The position numbers and the translations under genes are program-made. A stretch of DNA of 60,044 bases from Nitrosomonadaceae bacterium (GTDB lineage: Bacteria; Pseudomonadota; Gammaproteobacteria; Burkholderiales; Nitrosomonadaceae). The notes beneath the pieces are model-generated. The model did not search any database. It was not told the DNA's origin and saw only the letters and a program-made list of their open reading frames with translations. Shown in pieces: positions 55,957 through 60,044 of the stretch (positions are counted from its first letter, which is position 1; the number at the start of each line of letters is the position of its first letter). The stretch covers positions 1-60,044 of the forward strand of contig CAKKRD010000017.1 in NCBI GenBank assembly GCA_919902515.1. Reading direction: 5' to 3'.

Positions 55957-56286
55957 TTAGCCCGCCATTCGTTCATTTGTCGTAAACGCTGCCTGAATAT
56001 CGCGTGTTGTTGCGCCGCTTGCGATGAGCGCACGTACGATCAAATCTAGCGAAACGGAAGGATCGCCCGCTTCAATTTTAGCAATGCGCGATTGGCTCGA
56101 TTTCATGCGTTGTGCGAGGTCAATTTGCGAGAGTTTGCGTTTGATACGTGATTCTTTTACCGCGCTAATCAGCGAGAGCTTGAGTGCGACGAGCTGCGCC
56201 TCTTCATCACTTAATTGCAGAAAATCCTCCGCGCTGCCGATTTTCCAGCCGACGGCCTGGAGGCGTTTTAATTTGTCAGTCTTCAT
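55957..56286 (-). CDS. Solitary XRE-family regulator (antitoxin-like)
   Basis: It has 109 residues from the ATG behind GAGG (56286). An N-terminal LSDEEAQLVALKLSL helix precedes a HTH_3 domain (about 42-100, KLSQIDLAQRMKSSQSRIAKIEAG). The architecture equals HigA-type antitoxins normally paired with a RelE/HigB toxin, but no toxin gene lies on either side. It may be an orphan left after toxin loss, or a regulator of its neighbours. Confidence 0.85.
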   Translation of the reverse strand: MKTDKLKRLQAVGWKIGSAEDFLQLSDEEAQLVALKLSLISAVKESRIKRKLSQIDLAQRMKSSQSRIAKIEAGDPSVSLDLIVRALIASGATTRDIQAAFTTNERMAG

Positions 56287-56350
56287 GGCGTTTATCCTCA
56301 TGCTAAATTGATTTGTAGCGTTTCAGTTCTGTTGCCGGTGCCTGTCGTGA

Positions 56351-57649
56351 TCATCCGGCCGCATTGCTATTGTTCGCAACAGGGGCTTCCAGTGCCGGAA
56401 ACTCAAGCCCTTCAATCTCCTGCAGCGATTTGCCCGCAATCCCCTGCAAGTCTCCATACATCCCCACCGTTGCACCCATCACGCGCTCAATCTGCTCTTC
56501 GCGCTTGGCCCATTGTTTCATGATTGCTCTTTTTTCCTTGTCGAGGTCTTCCTGCATGGTGGAGAAGGCTTCGACGATGGCTTCCACCCGCTGGCGGAAG
56601 CGCGGGCCGGTGAGGTACTGGTAGATCATTTCGGTCTTGGTTTGCTGGCCTTCGCTGGACTGCCGCGCAAGGGCAAGCTCCAGCAATGACTGGCGCAGGA
56701 TCATGGCCACCGGCAACGCCGCGCGCGGGTGTGTGACCCAGACGCCTTCTACCATTTCGAAAGTTTCAACACCTTTGGGCAATATCTGGCTCACGATCAC
56801 GGCGATTTCTGCTTTGGCAGTGCGCTGATCGTCGCGCAGTTTCACCAGCCAGGCGTCGCTCCAGTTCTTGGTGCGCTTGAACTCCCACAGAATGGTGCCG
56901 CCGGACTGGCCGCCTGCGCCGACCACCCGGTGCAATACATCTCCGCCAAACTCGCCCTTGGGTACCGGCTCGATCGCATCGAAAGGAAATTTAATGCGTA
57001 ACAGATTCTCCAGTTCCAGTTCCTGCACCTCGCCCTGCAATTGCTGCGAGCCCTGTTCGGCCCGGCGCTTGAGGTCTTCGATTTGCTTCTGCATCGCGGC
57101 AATGGTTTGCTCTTTTTCCATCACCTTGAGCCTCTGTTCATCCTCGGCTTCTTTTCTGGCCTGTTGCCGGGTGACAGCCAAGCCTTCCTGCACCCTCTTT
57201 TCCACGGTGAGTTCCAGTTCGCGCCGGGCATCATCCAGTTCGCGCTGTTTTCTCATCAGTTCGGCCTGCGTCTTCTGTGCCTCGGCCAGCTTCACTTCCT
57301 GATTTTTCAGCACTTCCTGCAGGTCGGCCACTTCACGGGCTTTCTGTTCAAGGTCGGTTGCGGCAGCCTGTTTGGCTTTCCTGGCTTCCTCGGCCGCAAT
57401 TCTGCTGCGATCCTTTTTCAGTTGTTCTTCAACTTGGCCGGCCACTTGCTCATCAAGCTTGTTTTTGGCATCAGTCAGTTGCTTCTCTTTTTCGCGGATG
57501 CCTTGCTCGCGTTTGGCGATTTCATCATCTTTCTGTGCAAGCTGCTGCTGGAATTGTTTGCGCGTGGATTCAATCAGCGGCGCAGCGAGCGATTCGGTGA
57601 GCCGGATTTCAGTTTTGCAGTTCGGGCAGGTGATGGTTGGTTCGGTCAT
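56351..57649 (-). CDS. DUF2130 coiled-coil protein
   Basis: It has 432 residues. It starts with a CPNC half zinc finger (about 9-12), then about 190 residues of Lys/Glu/Gln-rich coiled coil (about 30-220), then the DUF2130 domain with GGDVLHRVVG, WEFKRTKNWSDAW (about 255-267, EFK as possible PD-(D/E)xK lysine site) and AEIAVIVSQ. The build is like RmuC-type nuclease-linked proteins. Function unknown; family members are frequent in accessory DNA. Its start is 199 bases from divergent sodB. Confidence 0.85.
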   Translation of the reverse strand: MTEPTITCPNCKTEIRLTESLAAPLIESTRKQFQQQLAQKDDEIAKREQGIREKEKQLTDAKNKLDEQVAGQVEEQLKKDRSRIAAEEARKAKQAAATDLEQKAREVADLQEVLKNQEVKLAEAQKTQAELMRKQRELDDARRELELTVEKRVQEGLAVTRQQARKEAEDEQRLKVMEKEQTIAAMQKQIEDLKRRAEQGSQQLQGEVQELELENLLRIKFPFDAIEPVPKGEFGGDVLHRVVGAGGQSGGTILWEFKRTKNWSDAWLVKLRDDQRTAKAEIAVIVSQILPKGVETFEMVEGVWVTHPRAALPVAMILRQSLLELALARQSSEGQQTKTEMIYQYLTGPRFRQRVEAIVEAFSTMQEDLDKEKRAIMKQWAKREEQIERVMGATVGMYGDLQGIAGKSLQEIEGLEFPALEAPVANNSNAAG

Positions 57650-57848
57650 GTCTTGTTCCTGAAGAATGCCAATGAAGCGCCCAATGGATCAGATTCATTC
57701 TTGGGTCAGCGCATACAGATTATAGGCCAAACGATACCTTGAATTACTCTGAATGCCTGTGCCAATTCATGGGGCGCAAAGAATTCATATATACTTGGGC
57801 GTGAGAAGCAAATCGGATTTTTAAGTCACCCTACAAGGAGTCGAAAAG

Positions 57849-58448
57849 ATGAGTAATGCACATGTGTTGCCGCCGCTACCCTTTGCAGATAATGCGCTGA
57901 ACCCCGTAATTTCGGCTAATACGCTGAGTTTCCACTACGGCAAGCATCACAAGGCTTATGTCGATAACCTGAACAAGCTGGTAGCCGGAACCGAATTCGC
58001 GGATCTGTCGCTGGAGCAAGTGATCACGGCGACAGCCGGCCGGGCTGACAAGGCCGGGATCTTCAACAATGCAGCGCAGATCTGGAACCATACTTTTTAC
58101 TGGAACAGTCTGGCCCCGAAAGGCGGCGGCGAGCCTCCTGCCGCGCTGAAGCAAAAAATCGAAGCTTCTTTCGGTAGCCTGGATGCCTGCAAGCAGGAAC
58201 TGGCGACTGCGGCTACCACTCAATTCGGCAGCGGTTGGGCGTGGCTGGCGCTGGATGGCGATAAGCTCAAAGTGGTCAAGACCGCCAACGCCAATGTGCC
58301 TTTGACCGAAGGAATGAAGCCACTGCTGGTCATCGACGTGTGGGAGCATGCTTACTACCTCGATTACCAGAACCGGCGCGCGGATTATGTCAATGCGGTG
58401 CTCGACAAGCTGGTCAACTGGGGTTTTGCGGAAAATAATCTTGGTTAG
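57849..58448 (+). CDS. sodB: Iron superoxide dismutase SodB
   Basis: This cytosolic enzyme converts superoxide to peroxide and oxygen. It has 199 residues; ligands are His in [12 protein letters not shown] (about 28), His in IWNHTFYW (about 78), and Asp/His in [17 protein letters not shown]. The AAQIWNHT Gln and the overall pattern favour Fe over Mn. An AAGGAG ribosome site precedes the ATG. A TATACT at 57790-57795 may be the -10 box. Confidence 0.95.
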   Translation: MSNAHVLPPLPFADNALNPVISANTLSFHYGKHHKAYVDNLNKLVAGTEFADLSLEQVITATAGRADKAGIFNNAAQIWNHTFYWNSLAPKGGGEPPAALKQKIEASFGSLDACKQELATAATTQFGSGWAWLALDGDKLKVVKTANANVPLTEGMKPLLVIDVWEHAYYLDYQNRRADYVNAVLDKLVNWGFAENNLG

Positions 58449-58469
58449 CCGCATTACCTTGGCAGCATT

Positions 58470-59684
58470 GTGAGCAGACAAGCCCTGGAACAACTGGAAG
58501 TCATCAAGCGCGGTTGCCACGAGCTCCTGGTAGAGGAAGAGCTCGGGCAGAAGTTGGCTGCAGGTCGTCCGCTGCGGATCAAGGCTGGATTCGACCCCAC
58601 TGCGCCGGATTTGCATCTGGGTCATACCGTGCTGCTCAACAAGATGCGTCAACTGCAGGACCTGGGTCACCATGCCCTGTTCCTGATCGGTGACTTCACC
58701 GGCATGATAGGCGACCCCAGCGGCAAGAATGTCACCCGCCCGCCGCTTACCCGCGAGCAAGTGGCGGAGAATGCCAAGTCTTACACCGATCAGGTATTCA
58801 AAATACTCCGACCCGATCAGACCGAGGTGGTGTTCAATTCCACCTGGATGGATAAGCTGGATGCCGCCGGCCTGATCAAACTGGCGGCCACCCATACGGT
58901 TGCGCGCATGCTGGAGCGGGATGATTTCGGCAAGCGCTATCAGGGTAATCAGCCCATCGCAATCCACGAATTCCTGTATCCGCTGATCCAGGGTTACGAC
59001 TCGGTTGCGCTCAAGGCGGATATCGAACTGGGAGGCACCGATCAGAAATTCAATTTGTTGATGGGACGGGAACTGCAAAGGCATTTTGGCCAGTCACCGC
59101 AGTGCGTTCTCACCATGCCGCTGCTGGAAGGGCTGGATGGGGTCAATAAAATGTCTAAGTCCTCGGGCAACTACATTGGCATAGTCGAGAGTCCAGGTGA
59201 GATATTCGGCAAGCTGATGTCTGTTTCCGATGAACTGATGTGGCGGTATATCGAATTGCTGTCGCTCGAATCACTGGATACCATCCGGCAGTGGAAGCGG
59301 GAAGTGGAACAAGGGCGCAATCCGCGCGACATCAAAGTGATGTTCGCTCAGGAAATCGTCAGCCGCTTTCATAGTAAACAGGATGCGGAAGCGGCGCTGG
59401 CCGATTTCGAGGCACGCTTCAGGCGCGGCGCGTTACCGGATGACATTCCGGAGAAAATTCTGTATGCTGAAGCTGACGGATTGCCGATAGCGCAAGTACT
59501 CAAACAAGCCGGACTTACTGCCAGCACGACAGAAGCACTGCGCATGATTGAGCAAGGTGGTGTAAAATTGAATGGCGAGAAAGTCAGCGACAAAGGTATC
59601 AAGATAGCTCGCGGCGAGACCGCAGTGGTGCAGGTAGGTAAGCGTAAATTTGTCAGGATAAGCGTTTCCGGACAGGCGGAATAA
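58470..59684 (+). CDS. tyrS: Tyrosyl-tRNA synthetase TyrS
   Basis: This class I synthetase has 404 residues, of the TyrS type found beside rRNA operons in many proteobacteria. It has HLGH in [15 protein letters not shown] (about 50), KMSKS (about 228) in [12 protein letters not shown], and a C-terminal S4 RNA-binding domain (about 340-400). It starts at GTG ([10 protein letters not shown]), 21 bases after sodB. It is shorter than E. coli TyrS by a few residues. Confidence 0.96.
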   Translation: MSRQALEQLEVIKRGCHELLVEEELGQKLAAGRPLRIKAGFDPTAPDLHLGHTVLLNKMRQLQDLGHHALFLIGDFTGMIGDPSGKNVTRPPLTREQVAENAKSYTDQVFKILRPDQTEVVFNSTWMDKLDAAGLIKLAATHTVARMLERDDFGKRYQGNQPIAIHEFLYPLIQGYDSVALKADIELGGTDQKFNLLMGRELQRHFGQSPQCVLTMPLLEGLDGVNKMSKSSGNYIGIVESPGEIFGKLMSVSDELMWRYIELLSLESLDTIRQWKREVEQGRNPRDIKVMFAQEIVSRFHSKQDAEAALADFEARFRRGALPDDIPEKILYAEADGLPIAQVLKQAGLTASTTEALRMIEQGGVKLNGEKVSDKGIKIARGETAVVQVGKRKFVRISVSGQAE

Positions 59685-59715
59685 CTAAGTAAATTTCAGA
59701 AATACCAGAAATCGC

Positions 59716-59743
59716 TTGACCCTCTGTTCGTTAACTGTATAAT
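59716..59743 (+). promoter_or_regulatory. rRNA operon promoter
   Basis: TTGACC (59716-59721), a 16-bp spacer and TATAAT (59738-59743), followed by a GC-rich CCCGCC discriminator typical of stringently controlled rRNA promoters. About 245 bases of leader separate it from 16S. Confidence 0.8.
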
Positions 59744-59784
59744 CCCGCCTTTCGCTGTCCGGCCATGAAGTTCATGGGCGGCAT

Positions 59785-59796
59785 TGCTCTTTAAAA
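59785..59796 (+). promoter_or_regulatory. boxA antitermination site
   Basis: TGCTCTTTAAAA matches the boxA consensus of rRNA leaders (NusB/S10 binding). The remaining leader to 59988 has no gene; it should include the 5' arm of the RNase III stem of pre-16S. Confidence 0.75.
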
Positions 59797-59988
59797 ATTT
59801 ACAGCCGATAGGTGTGGGCGCTTGACCGGGGCGTTCGGTATTTTGTCTTTCGAGGCAGGGTATACGAACGGCTTAAGAGTTGAAGTGCTCGCACGATGTA
59901 ATAAGTAAGGTTTCGGTTTTCTACCTTGAGAAATTGAGGTGGGAGTTGGAATCGTAACAAAACGTCAAGCGAGAGTTTTACCAGTATT

Positions 59989-60044
59989 GAACTGAAGAGT
60001 TTGATCCTGGCTCAGATTGAACGCTGGCGGCATGCTTTACACAT
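59989..60044 (+). rRNA. 16S rRNA, 5' end (partial)
   Basis: The universal 5' segment GAGTTTGATCCTGGCTCAG starts at about 59997 and is preceded by ACTGAA. The mature end is set by comparison with E. coli numbering and may be off by one or two bases. Cut by the window end after about 56 bases. Confidence 0.95.

Noticed and set aside
56302-56350. Toxin gene partnering the XRE protein
   Set aside because: The gap is too short and the flanking genes are not toxin-like.
50360-57848. CRISPR array near the Cas4-like protein
   Set aside because: No regularly spaced direct repeats were found and no other cas gene is present.

Overview
The window looks like a chromosomal segment of a betaproteobacterium, probably of the Nitrosomonadales (Gallionellaceae/Sulfuricellaceae/Nitrosomonadaceae range). 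The basis is gene content, protein style and gene order: ubiC-ubiA-ubiD, glmU-glmS, atpIBEFHAGDC, pilT-pilU, ftsH-folP-glmM, thrS-infC-rpmI-rplT-pheS-pheT-ihfA and surE-pcm-nlpD. No database search was possible, so the genus is not claimed.

Layout. 1-1.0 kb: hairpin-rich DNA and an orphan secreted protein on the minus strand. 1.2-4.1 kb: ubiquinone genes ubiC, ubiA, ubiD. 4.2-7.5 kb (minus): glmU-glmS for UDP-GlcNAc. 7.7-15.0 kb (minus): the complete F1Fo ATP synthase operon behind a good sigma70 promoter, with an unusual 193-bp spacer before atpC. 15.1-17.3 kb (minus): the pilus retraction ATPases PilT and PilU. 17.4-23.5 kb: yggS, ferredoxin, coaD, rsmD, a pair of M16 peptidases (one without the zinc motif) and ftsY, plus a MITE-like inverted repeat. 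23.6-25.4 kb: a small unknown gene, an IS1182-type transposase remnant abutting fur, then bamE. 25.4-32.5 kb: dapB, carA, carB, greA, yhbY, rlmE. 32.6-36.9 kb: ftsH, folP, glmM. 37.1-44.7 kb: the thrS-to-ihfA translation cluster and a MerR gene. 44.8-47.6 kb: tRNA-Pro(GGG), surE, pcm, nlpD. 57.8-60.0 kb: sodB, tyrS and the promoter, leader and first bases of a 16S rRNA gene.

The accessory part is 47.7-57.7 kb. It starts with a group III truncated globin whose last 105 bp recur 1.59 kb downstream, bracketing an orphan secreted protein. Then come a DUF1643-like gene, a WYL regulator, an unlisted 54-aa four-CxxC zinc protein, and an AT-richer, tightly coupled three-gene operon. That operon encodes an unknown 140-aa protein, an Nmad3-like protein and an Nmad2-like protein, families linked by comparative genomics to DNA base modification. 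They are followed by two truncated genes (one resembling the end of a uracil-DNA glycosylase), a Cas4-like/DEDD fusion nuclease (DUF2779), a lone XRE regulator and a DUF2130 coiled-coil nuclease-like protein.

This set has the look of a genome-defence or DNA-modification island. The WYL/Zn-protein/ORF140-Nmad3-Nmad2 locus is the best candidate for an undescribed system. Its function is inferred from family and context only.
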